Shown here: piece by piece, positions 1 to 11,996 of the stretch | Layout: each line of letters begins with the position of its first letter | Position numbering within the stretch: the stretch's first letter is position 1 | NCBI GenBank assembly: GCA_014529385.2 | Contig: CM043953.1 | Coordinates: 83,491,838 to 83,555,837 of the forward strand | Direction: 5' to 3' | Length of the DNA stretch: 64,000 bases | Source: Adiantum capillus-veneris | Lineage: Eukaryota > Streptophyta > Polypodiopsida > Polypodiales > Pteridaceae | Notes under the pieces: model-generated | What the model saw: only the letters and a program-made list of their open reading frames with translations | The model's database searches: none | What the model was told of the DNA's origin: nothing | Position numbers and translations under genes: made by a program

Positions 1-1
1 T

Positions 2-2047
2 CTCACTGCAGAAAATTTGTTTCCTTGGGTGTCATCTCAAATGAATCTTAGCACTAGGATCTCAAAGTGGATTATGGAATTGCAAGAGTTCCAATACTCT
101 TTCAAGGTAGAAGATAGTGTGTGTGCACAATTGGCAGGGATCCTTACTTATAGGGTACATGAGAAGGAGATTAAGGTGCCTGAAGTAAAGACCCTACTAT
201 TGCTACCACCTAAAAGTATTCCTAATGATTTTACCTTGTTCTGTGATGGAGCTTTTCGACGAGTCACAGGAAAAGCAGGGGGAGGGCTAGTATTGCTCAA
301 CCCAAGTGGAGAGGTGGCCATGAAAGAGAAGGTCAATCTACCAAGTTCAACTAGCAACAATGAACTAGAATACGACACACTACTTCATGGTTTAAAGATA
401 TGCATTGTCCAAGGTATACAACGTCTCATGGTAAAAGGGGATGCACTTCTCATTGTGAAGCAAATTTTAGGCATTTGGGCATGCAAGAATGAAAGCTTAA
501 GGACAAAAGTTCATGCCATTCGTAGGATGTTTAATCAGTTTAAAGAAGTGCAACTATATCATATTCCTAGGAAACAAAATGAAGATGCCGATTTACTTGC
601 ACAACAAGCAGTTACATGTGTTGAGAAAGAAGTGCAGGTCATCATTGTGGCAACAACTATCAAGCAACCGAGATACCAGGGATTGGAGTCATTGACTCCC
701 ATTATTAGCTACATTTTGGAGGGTGAGTTTCCACAAGACTTCATGAAGGCTCATAAGAGGAGACTCATGAAAAAGGCAAGCGCGTATCTCTTCCTAGAAG
801 GATCCCTCTATCAAAGATGGAAGGATCAAGTGTGCAAAAGAGTACCAACTATCAAGGAGATTCCACCCATTCTAAAAGGTTTGCATGAAGAGGCATGTGG
901 TGGTCATTTTGCCCAAGAGTTAACTGTGAAGAAGATTTTTCTTGCGGGGTATGTTTGGACAAGTCTCCATGTGGATGTCTAACATTGGTATAAAAGTTGT
1001 CACAATTTTCAGGTAAATGGGAATAGAAGATTGGTTTATGGTCCAATGCAAATCGTGCTTGCAAATGGACCCTTTGAAAAGTGGGGCATTGATGCTATGG
1101 GTCCTCTCCCTAGGATAAAAAATGGTAAACTCTACATTCTAGTGGCTATAGACTATATGACTAGGTGGGTGGAAGCACAAAGTGTGGCAAAGGTAAATGA
1201 GAGGACAGTGAGCAAATTTGTCTACACTCACATTTGTTGTAGATTTGGCACACCTTTGGAGATTGTTTTTGATAATGGTCCAGGGTTTAGAAAGGGCTTG
1301 CTCGCAGAAGTCTGTGAAGAACTTCACATTCTACATCGTCATAGTACACCCTACTATCCCCAATCAAATGGTTTGGTAGGAAAAGCTAATGGTGTCATTG
1401 TACGCATCATTAGAAAGATGGTGAGAAACAAGAAAAAGTTGTGGGATGACTTCTTGGATGGTGCCTTGTGGGCGTATCGAACCACATATAGGGAAGCCAC
1501 GGAGTTTACACAATTTCACTTGGTCTATGGTTAAGAGGCTTTACAACCAATTGAGCTCAACATTCCAACAATGCTACTTCATGGCAAAGCAGCACAAGAT
1601 GATCAAGAAGCATGGATGGATCGACTTCTTATCTTAGCTGAGCTTGAGTGGAAAAGAGAAGCAGCATACGAGTGCTACAAGAGAACATCCACACAGATGA
1701 AGGAAAAGCTTGACAAGAAACTGAAGGACAAAGGCATCAATGAAGGAGATCTTGTGCTAAGATATGACAATCGACTCGATAATCGTTTTGATGCCAAGTT
1801 TGAAACTAGATGGCAGGGGCCATACATAGTCAAGAAGGCTTTCAATTCAAGTTACTATCAACTTATGGACTTGAATGGGAAAGAGCACTCCAGGAAGGTA
1901 AACGGGTATCGCTTGAAGCCTTATTTGAGTCGCCTTCTACCAAAGGATCTACCAAAGATATGTCAAAAGGCATCTATCACATGTAAGTATTGTTACGTGA
2001 AGCATGAGTGTAACTCAAACCAAAATTCTGAGGGGCCAAACAATTAA
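2..2047 (+). pseudogene. gypsy pol fragment: RNase H, integrase core, integrase C-terminus
   Basis: One forward frame runs through this stretch and is closed only by TAA at 980-982 and TAA at 1532-1534. Both sit where this family usually has a CAA glutamine, so they look like C-to-T nonsense changes. The N-terminal part has the second RNase H-like domain (FTLFCDGAFRR, SNNELEYD, HIPRKQNEDADLLAQQ). The zinc-binding region follows (EACGGHFAQE) and is damaged around the first stop. The integrase core shows the first Asp in WGIDAMGPLP, the second in VFDNGPGF, and STPYYPQSNGLVGKANG, where the usual catalytic Glu (LVEKANG) is Gly. The C-terminus has LRYDNRLDNRFDAKF and WQGPYIV, typical of the Tat-like integrase tail. 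The product would be inactive in strand transfer. Family assignment is confident; host species is not. Confidence 0.88.
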
Positions 2048-2135
2048 GATCTTGTCAAGGTCTCTGAAGCACTCTCTTTAGAAAAGATGCTCTATGATAG
2101 TACATGAATATACCATTATTATGGGGGAGGGCTAA

Positions 2136-4738
2136 TGATAGCCGTTTTTCGGCTTTCCATAATTGCCATAGTGAGCTACCTCACCCTATCAAATCACTCA
2201 AACATTTTCGTTATCCTTACCATTTCACTGTACATAGGCGTGTGTGAGTTAGGGGACTTTCCCCATATTTTCTTAAAAACCCTCAATTAGCTAGTCACTG
2301 GGTTAGTTGAGCCAAAACAAATAAAAAAATATAAAAAATATAAGTATATTATGGCCCATTTGTGTGTAAATATTTCATTGTATATAGGGCCTAAATAAAA
2401 GGATTTTTCATAATTATTTTGGTATTTATTTAAATATTTCTACCTATGGTGTGTTATTTATGCTATGTACATTGACTCACCATCACCATATTTTTCTTAT
2501 CATTTTGCATACTCTTTATTCCATATAAAAATAATTTTATGCAAGCTTCTTTTATTTTTGGTGTAACTCCATCTCAACAAAAATCCAAAAAAACTAGTTT
2601 ATTTATGTGTGTTTTTTCACTATTGTGATTTTTTTCCTTCCTACATCTATTCTCTAATACTTTCATAAATTAGAACACAAACAATATTCATCTTTTTATG
2701 GTAGACTTATAATGAGAGAGATTTATTTTGACCCCTTTATATTTTTTCCACTTATATTATTTATATTTGACATGTACATATTTTTTTAGACCCCTCAATA
2801 TTTGATTTTCTTAGTTGTACTATTCACTTATATTACAATCTCAACAATATCTTCAATTATAGACCTACCAAATAAGGTCAAGGATATGTGGCATGCATGC
2901 ACTCACTATGGGGGGCTCACTCTTGGAGGTATTCAATAGAATCATCCAAAGAAGGACCTCACAAGGACTTTGTGCAGTGGAAAAAACAGTCGGTTTTGCT
3001 GAATTTTTAAAGATCACATGCTCCCGAATTTGAAAAGGTGATACAAACAAAAGTTGTGCTCATTGACTGAACTTTTACCTCAAATTTTTTCATATTTTTT
3101 TCAGCTATGAGCTGTGAGCTATGATTTTATTGGTTGACCCCAGTTCTCCCATGCTATGCAGCCACACTCCCTCTTTCACTTTATCATTTTCCTCTTTCAC
3201 ACACACCTCTCCACTCATCATCCCCACCTCTCTCACCACTCCTCTCTGCACCCTACTCACCTTCTTCTCAACCTTGAAGAATAAGAGAAACCATGGTGAA
3301 CTCATGTCTCCTACACACACTTCCATTCCAAAATTGACCACCTAGTCTCATTTTTTCTCATCCATATTACCCATATCTATAAAAAAAACCAAAAAATTCA
3401 GCTTCTTCTCTTGAGAGACAGCATCATGGTGATTGATTTCTCATGTTCACTTACCTTGGCTCCCAAGGAACGTCAAGAGTGGAGAAAAAACGTACCGTCA
3501 AAGCTAGTGGACCGTCAACAAGCGTCAAAATTGACCTTACTCAAGACACTTGGAGCATCAACATTGTAAGAAATCCATATTTTCTTACCTATTAAGAGTT
3601 TTTTCTTCCTTATTTGTAGCCTACATGGATACTCCCATTGTAAATATCCAATTCCATTTGTAAATCAATAAAATACTAACTCTGCTAATTTACTAACACT
3701 AACCTAGTATGAAAAGTCCTATCACCTCCACTTCTCTCTCTCTCTTCTTCATCTATCCCCACCAACTTCTTGATAGTTCCAAGCAAAAGAAATTAAATAA
3801 GTGCTGAAAATCTAACCCAACCATGGTTAGAGGAGTAACCGTAGCCCTCAAAATTGCTATAAAAGGAGGGTGTAGTTAGCACAAAAGGAGAGCCATAAGC
3901 AAGAGCACTATGCTATAGCTTGAGAAGCCAAGCTCAATCTCTCTAGAAGGAGCTCTTGAGTGGAAGCTCATTGTCTTATGCATATGCATGTATTGTATTA
4001 GGGGTGATTAGCAAGGGAACTCTATGCCATTGTAAGAGAGAGTGATCACTCAATTGAGAGTAGGAAATCTATCATTTCTCCTACTAGTGTAAGCCCAACA
4101 TTTGATGAATCAAGGAGGGTGGATTTGGACTAAGCTTGGATACTTTGTCTCTCTTCCAACGTGAAGTAATGGACAACAATGATGTGTAAGTGTCTTGGTG
4201 TTTTTTTTAAAGTTCTTGATAGCTTGTCTCTGGGCGTTGTCATCAATTTAGCCATAAATCCCATATATTGTAAGAGGGCGACAGGGTGGAGAGGACTCCC
4301 TTGGCCTTAAGACAATGATTGGGGTGGAATTTCTTGTGAAGTGTTGTGGTGTAATTTACTCAAGTTATGTTGAACAAATACTAATCTCACTTTGATTGGT
4401 CATGACAGATTTGTAAGAAGATATTAGTGCAACAAGCACCCCCTCTCTATTCTCTCTCTTTCTTACATATATAATTGTGTTTGCTTGATCATTGACGATA
4501 CATTTCAAAGCAGCCCGAGCACTATCTCTCTCTCTCTCTCTCTCTTTACGCGTCCTAGGACTCATCCAAAACTAGGTGGTGCCCCAAATTTGTGTAGGGT
4601 TAGGTTGCGGGTTTGTGTGTGTTTGTTGTTTTTTCTAACCCCAACCCAATTGAGCAGTACGGGAGCCTAGAAGGGTGCTTAGAGGCCACTCTTCTTGTTG
4701 CCCGCCCCGGACCGCCTCACTAGCCTTACCAATATTCT
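2136..4738 (+). repeat. probable 3' LTR of the Tat-like element
   Basis: It begins with TGATAGCCG directly after the purine-rich tract ATGGGGGAGGGCTAA, the expected position for a 3' LTR. The first bases form a small hairpin (AGCCG, five Ts, CGGCT). A TATAAAAG box at 3858-3865 followed by a leader-like region fits a U3/R promoter. A (TC)n run lies at about 4524-4547. No second copy is in the window, so the right end is an upper limit set by the next element. The region has no convincing coding sequence. Confidence 0.6.
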
Positions 4739-6313
4739 TCCAACATTTAATGGCCTATTAACTTATGTGTAGTGGAAAATAGCATAAACATAGTGAGCAT
4801 TTCATTAGAATAGATTCCTAATGAGCATAGCAAGAGTGCTTGGATGGAGAGAGCAAGAAAAAGCATAACACCTACTTAGATAGGCATGAACAATACTTCA
4901 AAAGAGAGGAAAACTAAGCTATCTACAACAGTTGAGGACCGGATTTATGGTCCCCCCTCCAAAAAGCTTTGTATTTTAGGTTTCCCCCATCAAGGGAGAC
5001 ATTTTACAATACAGTTCTTTGTGTTCCTTCAATAACTAGCTACTGCAATGAAGATAGAAGTTTCAAGCACTAAGCAAATACTTATAAAACACATTAATTC
5101 CCTCACAGTCTCAGACCCAAGACCTCACACACCTTCGAAGATGGTGAGAGCTAGCGGGGTATGCGAGTAGATTGAGAGGAAGAAGGAGTAGTCTGATGAG
5201 AAAGAAGTATATCTCCTCACATAATCACTCATAATAGCTTAACATAGCTTAGTAATTAGCATGGTAGAGGAGATGAGCATGCATTGGAGCTTGGCTCTTG
5301 GTTGGATTTGCATCACAAAGCCAAGAGTTGTTGGTGTAGGCCTCCCTTCTCACAAGCTTGGAGTAGATGATGAGCTTTCCATTAAATCTTGAAAAGGAGA
5401 GAGATCTTATTTGCTTCACACATGAGATTGTGTGAGTGTGTGTGTGATATTAACGTCTTGCCAAAATCAGCCCCCTCTCTCTCTCGGTCGACCCCTCTTT
5501 CAAAATACTCACGTGCTGAGACCCCATTGGACCCTACAAAGCCTAGCCAATGAAAATTGAGAAGCATAAGTGATACCCTTGTGACATGTGTCCCCCTTTT
5601 CCCTTTTGTGAGAGCTTTAGGTAATTAAATAATGAAGCTAAAATCTCATTGGACCCCTTTGTCTTCTGGCCAACAGGAATCAGGCAAGCCATTGGGCTGC
5701 TGAATGCTCATTGGACCCCTTGGGACATTGTCCAATAGTCTTCTAGAGAGCTTACTTCTTATTGGTTCTTTTATTAAGTATTTTTAAATGAATTAAACTA
5801 GATTTACTCATCCTAATTCTCATTGTTCCACCTCTATGGCCATCCAATAGGATTTGAGTGCACCTTGTGGGCAATTGGGCTAGGGAGCTGACATGTGTCC
5901 ATTATTCCCTTTGTGTAAAGGGAAGATTTGGAGTGTGTGTGTGTGTTCTCTCACCTTTTCTCTCTCTTCCGGTACGTTTAAGGCTCGCCCCCTCCTATGT
6001 AGGAGTCTTGAAGACTTTTGTGTACACCCATAAAGTATCCAATTCCACTAAGCTTGACCATTTGGACTTACCTTTGAATTTTTGAAGTCTTAATGGGTTG
6101 AACCTTAGGGTCTTTAAATCCCATTGTTGCACATTGCTCTTTTGCATATGCCCCCCCCCATTGGATCCCTACGTTCCCTCCTTTCGATCCCTACTGTGGA
6201 TGGTCTGCCAGCTTAACCAATGTTCTAGCTTTTTCTTCGCTGGTACTTCCCCATATTAAATGATCAATTTAACATGAGAAAATCATTTAGAAGAATTAGA
6301 TATTAGTTATTTA
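4739..6313 (-). repeat. family-A LTR (minus strand, diverged copy)
   Basis: About 1575 bp, compared with 1590 bp for the intact LTRs at 18629 and 25915. On the minus strand it starts next to a GAGAGAGGTAA polypurine tract (plus-strand complement at 6314-6324). It ends next to 4739, where ACATTTAATGGCC mirrors the GGCCATTAAATGT end of the other copies. The terminal dinucleotides have decayed. Confidence 0.85.
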
Positions 6314-6671
6314 TTACCTCTCTCTTGAAATCATAGTCGTCCTCGACTATGGGGTAGAGAAGATAGATACTATTCATTAGTCCTTTTTCTAGCGGGGGTA
6401 GAGGATCCCTATCTTACCCTACAACATCGTTCCAGAATGGATGACTAATCCATTTGGTGCTTGAGAGCCTAAGACTGCCGCAAGTATGTCTGTGCAAGTC
6501 CTATCAATCTTCCATAGTAGAGTAACAAGCTCTACTTGGTGTTTGGAAGACGTCACCTCCTCAAACTTGATTCTAAGCATGCATACTACTTAACAATTGT
6601 GCACATTAAGAAAAAGAGAGTCTTATAAGACAAAACTTTTGTTCATTTTAAACATTTGTACATTTTCTTAC

Positions 6672-6822
6672 TCTAGGGAAGCATTGTAAGCATTGACAAG
6701 GTTTAGGTTATCCTTTAGTTGTATGCCTTGGATCCATCTAGCATCTTCAAAAGGATAATTCTTAAACTCAATAAGATACCATCGGATAGTCTTACCGCCT
6801 CTTAATACCTTGTCTTCATGCC
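6672..6822 (-). pseudogene. chromodomain tail of chromovirus integrase
   Basis: The minus-strand sequence matches the segment at 25406-25558 that encodes HEDKVLRGGKTIRRYL, the Tyr/Trp-containing chromodomain fold and the C-terminus. Only this last part of pol is left. In chromoviruses this domain follows the integrase and is thought to guide integration into heterochromatin (family knowledge). It is a fragment with no start and no upstream frame. Confidence 0.7.
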
Positions 6823-6825
6823 ACT

Positions 6826-7309
6826 ATTTCACTTTTTGGAGTACCACAAAGTGACTACTTTGGAAAGGAATTTGTGATAAATTCAAAAAAGAAAAGGGGA
6901 ATTTTAAAATGTTAATGGCCTTAGTAGTTGGAAGGGGTGTCTCATTTATCATTTCAAGGTATGCGTGATGTGACGTGTCATAGAACGACGTCAACGTCAA
7001 ATTTTTTCCGTGTGCCAGGTGATTTCCCTAGGCTTTGGAACAAACGCTCGTCTCATTCACTCTCGCCTCTATTCTGTCAGATTGAGAAGGTAAACCCTAC
7101 TACTAAGGTTTGCAGACATCTCATTCACTCTCGCCTCTGCTTTGGCGGACTGAGAAGGTTAACCTACTGCCGTTTTGAACTGCCGAGGTTTCCATGTCTG
7201 CATGTGCCGTTTTTCTGCTTCTTTTGAAGTGAAGCTTTGCATGCATCATGAATACTATAGCACTTGGAGCTACACATATGCATGCATAAGTCTTTCTCCT
7301 CATGGTCAT
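6826..7309. other. unassigned DNA with an imperfect duplicated segment
   Basis: No coding homology is recognised here. A segment of about 48 bp with TCTCATTCACTCTCGCCTCT and GAGAAGGT occurs at about 7048-7095 and again at about 7117-7164, as an imperfect direct repeat about 69 bp apart. The stretch separates the truncated chromovirus from the RT fragment and may be 5' pol or linker sequence of the latter. Confidence 0.35.
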
Positions 7310-8722
7310 AAAGTGTCAGAGGATATAAATGCTTCGAGCCATTTAGAGCAACTTGAGAAGTTGATGCAACTCAAACAAGAATTTCCAGTGAGGAGGAAAT
7401 TGATTCAAAATATGTTTAGTGATTTGACACAAGGAGAAAGAAGGGAGTACTCAACAATGCTGGACAGGTTTCCAAATCTTTTCATCATTTCATATCAAGA
7501 AATAAGGGCTTTTGTTGGAGATCCGGTAAAGATTGAACTAGTTGAAGGGGCAAAGCCAGTACGATAGAAATTAATAAGGATGGTAAGGATCAAATGAATG
7601 ATTTGAAGGAAGGAGTGGATAAAACTTTCGATGCAGGGTTCATTGTGCTAGTTGATAATGCTGAATGGGTGAGCCTTGTAATCGTCACTCTAAAGAAAGA
7701 TGGACGTTGGAGAGTTTGCATTGATATATGCCATCAAATGCAGTGACCAAGAAAGATCCTTATCCCTTACCCTTCATCGATCATCTTTTAGATGCAGTGG
7801 CTGACTTTGAATGATACAGTGTCTGTGATGGTTATTCAGGGTATTTTCAACTTATCCTTGATCATGAAGATAAAAAACAGACTAGTTTTATCACTCCATG
7901 GGATTGTTTCTGCTTTTGCTGTCTTCCTTTTAGGTTAACAAATGGGCCTAGAGATTTTGAGACAAAAGTAGATTGGGTCCTTACCATATTTCTTGGAAAG
8001 TTTGTCAAAGGATTCATAGATGATTTCTCTGTATACAAATTGAAGGAAAGAGCATGTTCAAGAAACTGAAATGACTTTTACAAGGTATAATGAATGCGGG
8101 GTTTAGTTGGACCTTAAGAAGTGTCATTTGGTGCAGCCAAGGGTGAAGGTTCTTGGACATGTGATTTCAGAAAATGGGATTGAAGCAGATCCATAGAAAG
8201 TAGAAGCCTTGTTATTGCTGTCATCTCTAAAGAATACAAGACATTTGGCCACTTTCATACAAAAGCTTAAATATCTGTCTTGATTCATACCTTTAGCATC
8301 ACAATTATTGTATCCATTGCAACAATCTGTTAAGAATGATCCATTAGAGTGGACACCTGAATGTGAAGATGTTTTTGACAAAGTGAAAGAAGTTTTGAGT
8401 ACACTACCATCATGCAAGCTCCTGATTTGAAGAAGTAGTTTTATGTCAACGCATCAGTGGGAGATGATTCCATTGGGGCTATGTTGTTGAAAAGGGGGAA
8501 GGAATCTCATTATATAAAACATGGTCATTATGCTCGCAGAGTGAAGACTCCTCATGAAAGAGACTACTTAGAGACTGAATTGGTGATGACCAGTTTGGTT
8601 TATGCTTCGGACGATTTAGACATTACTTGTTGCAAAAGTCGTTCACTTTTCTCACTAGTTATTCATTGCTTCCTCAGCTCTTTAATAATTTGAATATATA
8701 AAAAACAATGATGAAATGGGTG
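7310..8722 (+). pseudogene. decayed Ty3/gypsy reverse transcriptase and RNase H fragment
   Basis: The N-terminal linker includes FPNLFIISYQEIRAF and KIELVEGAKPVR (frame open to 7567). After several frameshifts and stops come RT blocks recognisable as KKDGRWRVCID, KKDPYPLPFIDHLLDAV, YSVCDGYSGYF and FVKGFIDDFSVYK, the last carrying the catalytic DD pair. The thumb follows (VLGHVISENGIEADP), then RNase H (VNASVGDDSIGAMLLKR, RFRHYLLQKSF, MKWV). Coding similarity stops at MKWV, exactly at the TG of the family-B LTR at 8721. Element D therefore appears to have inserted into this RNase H. It is clearly a pseudogene, of a lineage close to the Tat-like element at the window start. Confidence 0.8.
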
Positions 8723-9623
8723 TTTGAGGACAGATCAAACGGATGTCCACTTGGCAGAATATGTAGCCGGACCCAACATTTGTACTCTATTAGTTTTTCG
8801 AGCTAGTCTCTGCGTAAATCCTAATTCCAGAGTAGCAGCCAATTCCCTGAGTTGTAATTCTGTCATGACAATTGTAAAGGTACATGTGAATGGGGCACTA
8901 GCCATCTAGAATGCCCTAGGTATAAAGGTCAATAACCTTAATGTGAAAAGGAGGCTTACCTTTAGAGAAGAAGGAAGCTCTGTTAAACGTACACTCAAGC
9001 TACGAGCTGCTCCAACTTGTAATCATCGCAGTTAATGAATGGATAATCAATTTTCAATTCCAAAACTTGCATTGTGTTCCTCTTTCTTTGCTCTTTCATT
9101 CAAGTGTAAGCATTGTTAGTTTTGTTGTGGTTCGCGAGACTACGTGTTAGTGAGCCTTAATTACAATTTTGAGTGCTTAAATCACTATTTCTAGTCGTTT
9201 TGACCATAGGAGAGTATTCTTAGACCATAGGACGATATTTTTGGCATGTTCTGTTGCAGTTTTTAGGAATTTTTTCATGATGGATCATGATTTTGATACC
9301 TTGTTGGATTGCAAACAGACTTGTTAGGATAGTGTCCTTGGATGTCCTAGACCTCCTCCTAAAGTTTTGTTGCATTTCAAGTCCGTTCGAGTGCCAAAAT
9401 TGCGTGATGACCTAGAGCATGAGAAAGGACATAGGCAGATTCCCGTGATCATTGAGTGTTGGTTTGCTTGTTGAGTTGTTGTGTTTGCTTGTTAAGGTTT
9501 GCTTCTTGAGATTGATGATTTCAAAGAGTCTCCGTGCCCCATCCAAGTCACTTCTCTAAGTATTGACATTATGTTACTACAAAAAAGCTATGCTGCAGAT
9601 GTCCGTCGTGGGACCCACGAACA
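8721..9623 (+). repeat. family-B LTR, 5' LTR of element D
   Basis: The 903-bp LTR runs from TGTTTGAGGACAG to CCACGAACA and is followed by a primer-binding site. The first 430 bp match 32817-33250, and most of the length matches 35205-36168. A TATAAAGG box at 8921-8928, also conserved in the copy at 32817, is a promoter candidate. The upstream flank 8716-8720 is ATGGG; its partner is lost because the 3' LTR is truncated. Confidence 0.88.
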
Positions 9624-9624
9624 T

Positions 9625-9642
9625 TGGCGTCGTTGCCGAGGA
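9625..9642 (+). other. primer-binding site of element D
   Basis: TGGCGTCGTTGCCGAGGA lies one base after the LTR. It resembles the TGGCGCCGTTGCCGGGGA site of plant Athila/Tat elements, commonly assigned to tRNA-Asp. Two or three bases differ from that consensus. Confidence 0.75.
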
Positions 9643-11996
9643 TATGATCCTTAGATGGTGAGTGACCTAGTGCGTATTTAGAGCTTTCTTTTTGAAAGAT
9701 TTATCCTTCCATTCCATTTACACCTTAGCAGTGAAACAACTAGACACGAGATTTAGTGCTTGATAGAGTCTAGAAGTGGAGGACTTGCTAGATCTATTCT
9801 TGAGAAGTAAAGAGGGTTGTGAGTGAGATAGCCAAAAGTATTTCATTCTTCGATTTTCTCTATGCTTTTAGAGTGCTATACCAATTTTTGTTATGACTTT
9901 ATTTTGTACCTTTTTGTTTGTTTTTATTTCATGTTTCATTTTAGTACTTAGGAGTAGGATAAGTAGAAATTGCCACCATTAAATTTGGGCTAAAAGATTA
10001 AGGGAAAAAAGGGTGAAAACCACATTTTGGCAAAAATGACCATAACTCTGAAATTCTGAAAATTTTATGGTAGAGATCTCAAAAGTGATCCAAACTCAAA
10101 AATTTGTGGATCAAAGGCATTAACAAACTCTCTATAAGCAATCTGGAAGGTTTAGCTAGATTCTGTGTAGAAACATGGATCGCGATCTATGTACTCCAGA
10201 GTCCATTTTTGGTAAAAAGTGACTAGTTACAGTGTACATCATTGGGAAACTGATTTGATCAAGTTTGCTTGAAATAAAAACTCAAAATCACTTCAAAATT
10301 GGTTGTTAGGTCAAAAACAACAAAACGAGCATTTCAGACACAAAATTTGGGTTTTCTCAATTTTCTAGGATCCAAATTAAAAAAGGGCTAAGATTTAGCC
10401 TCTATAGGGGATAGAGAACCAGTAGAATAAAATTCATGAAAAAATGCTGCCAAACATGGATCGTGATCCATGTACCTTTTTGACATTTTGGGTTAATATT
10501 TGACAAGTACATCCCTGATAACAGGTGGAACAACTTTGCCAAAACGGACCATGTCAAAAAATTGAAAAAAAGGTCAAAACAGTCAAATACAAAAACTAGT
10601 CAAAAACCGCAGGACAAACAAAAAAACTTGCTTTTGAATGACAAAAATTGGTTTAAATCCAAAACTTTTGATACCATAGCATCTAGTAAACATGTTGATT
10701 CTAATGGTACCAAGAAATGACACTTTGGCTTCCAAACATGGATTGCGATCCATGTATCTCATGAATTTTTTTGGCAGAGATTTGAGTAGTAGGTAGCTAG
10801 TATCATTTGGAACAACTTTCCCAAAGAACCATGTCAAAAGATTGAAAAAAGTGGTCAAAAGAGCCAAAAATAGAACATTGTCAAAACGGGCACAACAACA
10901 AGAACCACATAGCTAGCACCAGGAGGCCAAGGGGAAGCTGTGTGCCAAGTTTCAGTACCATCTCACACATAGGTACATGGATCACGATCCATGTTCCTTT
11001 GTCACAGATTGATATCAAACTTGCACCATAGCTAGAGGACATCACAAGGAATTTAGTGGTCTTTTCAAAAGTGAATTTGGATACCAGAAACAAAACCAAA
11101 AGCCCAGAACTGCCAAGTACTTTGACAGAGTACCAAAACTGACCTAACTTTCAATCCAAAGGTCCATTTTCAAAAAAATTGTTACCACAGGACCTACTAA
11201 TCATTCTAAATTTGATGGTACCAAGAGAAATCAATTTGGGCTCCAAACATGGATCGCGATCCATGTACCCATAGTGAAAACTTGACTTGAAACTTTCTAG
11301 ATCAGTAGTGCATACACAAGGAAACATATGTCCTAGTCCAATTTTGGAAAAAATTGAGCAAATTTGGGCCAAAAGGAAGCAAAACATATGACAGATAGAA
11401 AACTGTTGTGCAGACCTAGTATGGGCCTTTTGACCTATCAAAACAAGTCCAAATCCAAAAAGATTTGAGATTTAGCTTGTGGACATAGAGTGCAACAAGC
11501 TTCCAAGAGACCAAGTCCAGATGTGGTTGAAAATGGATCGCCATCCATGTATCTCAACCTCAGAATTTTGTGAAAAATGGTATAGAACGTGCACATGAGC
11601 TTGTTACACACAATCAAAATTCGGAGAAAAGAATTTCATAGGGAACATGGATCACGATCCATGTACCTCAACATAGTGGGGGTATCTAACTTCATGATCT
11701 TGTAGACATACTTGAGAACATCCCAAATCTCAAGTGCTGTTTTAAGTGTAGTTCACTAAAATTGCTCTAACTTTTAATAGAACACTCCAAATTGAGTTAG
11801 GTATAGCTAGGAAGATAGCTATCCTAGGTTTCCTATATCCAAACTTTTAGGGTATCCCAAGACTAGTTTCCAGAGACCAAAAAGTCACAAATTCTGACTT
11901 TTGAGAGACTTTACTAGAGGCAAAAGGGGATAAGTCGCACTAAGTCAAAGTAGGCTTGTAAGAGACTACCTTGAGAGTTTTGAGGGAGCCTTCACC
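9643..11996 (+). repeat. element D leader with seven copies of a 20-bp palindrome
   Basis: This noncoding leader holds ACATGGATCGCGATCCATGT or near matches at 10173-10192, 10454-10473, 10736-10755, 10975-10994, 11247-11266, 11531-11550 and 11645-11664. The first five steps between copies are 281, 282, 239, 272 and 284 bp; the last is 114 bp. Context such as TTCTAATGGTACCAAGA upstream of copy 3 and a similar segment upstream of copy 5 suggests old tandem units of about 280 bp, in which the palindrome core stayed conserved while the rest diverged. Variants such as GATCACGATC and GATCGTGATC lose only the central base pairs. RNA dimerisation, packaging or protein-binding roles are possible but unproven. 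Confidence 0.85.

Larger units (their letters stand above)
1..4738 (+). mobile_element. 3' portion of a Tat-like Ty3/gypsy retrotransposon (5' part outside window)
   Basis: The element enters from the left edge in the RNase H/connection region. It carries RNase H, an integrase and an integrase C-terminal tail in one frame, then a purine-rich tract at about 2121-2133 and a probable 3' LTR. The order RT-linked RNase H, second RNase H-like domain, integrase and TG-starting LTR is typical of the plant Tat/Ogre group of Ty3/gypsy elements (family knowledge). The right limit is set by a minus-strand chromovirus LTR starting at about 4739. The exact LTR end is not resolved because the other LTR lies outside the window. 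Confidence 0.8.
4739..6825 (-). mobile_element. 3' end of a family-A chromovirus (LTR plus chromodomain tail), 5'-truncated
   Basis: Read on the minus strand, this matches the 3' end of the tandem chromovirus at 25411-27504: a chromodomain tail, the noncoding 3' region, the hairpin plus polypurine tract, and an LTR. Similarity stops near 6823-6825, just upstream of the chromodomain, so the rest of the element is missing. It is more diverged from the tandem copies than they are from each other, so it is a separate and probably older insertion. It abuts the putative LTR of the preceding Tat-like element. Confidence 0.85.

Noticed and set aside
3105-3345. Overlapping 74-78 residue frames on both strands
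   Set aside because: They are CT-rich LTR sequence with no homology, upstream of the LTR TATA box.
10173-11664. Regularly spaced palindromes as a CRISPR array
   Set aside because: Spacing is about 240-284 bp and uneven, the host is a plant, and the copies lie in a retrotransposon leader.
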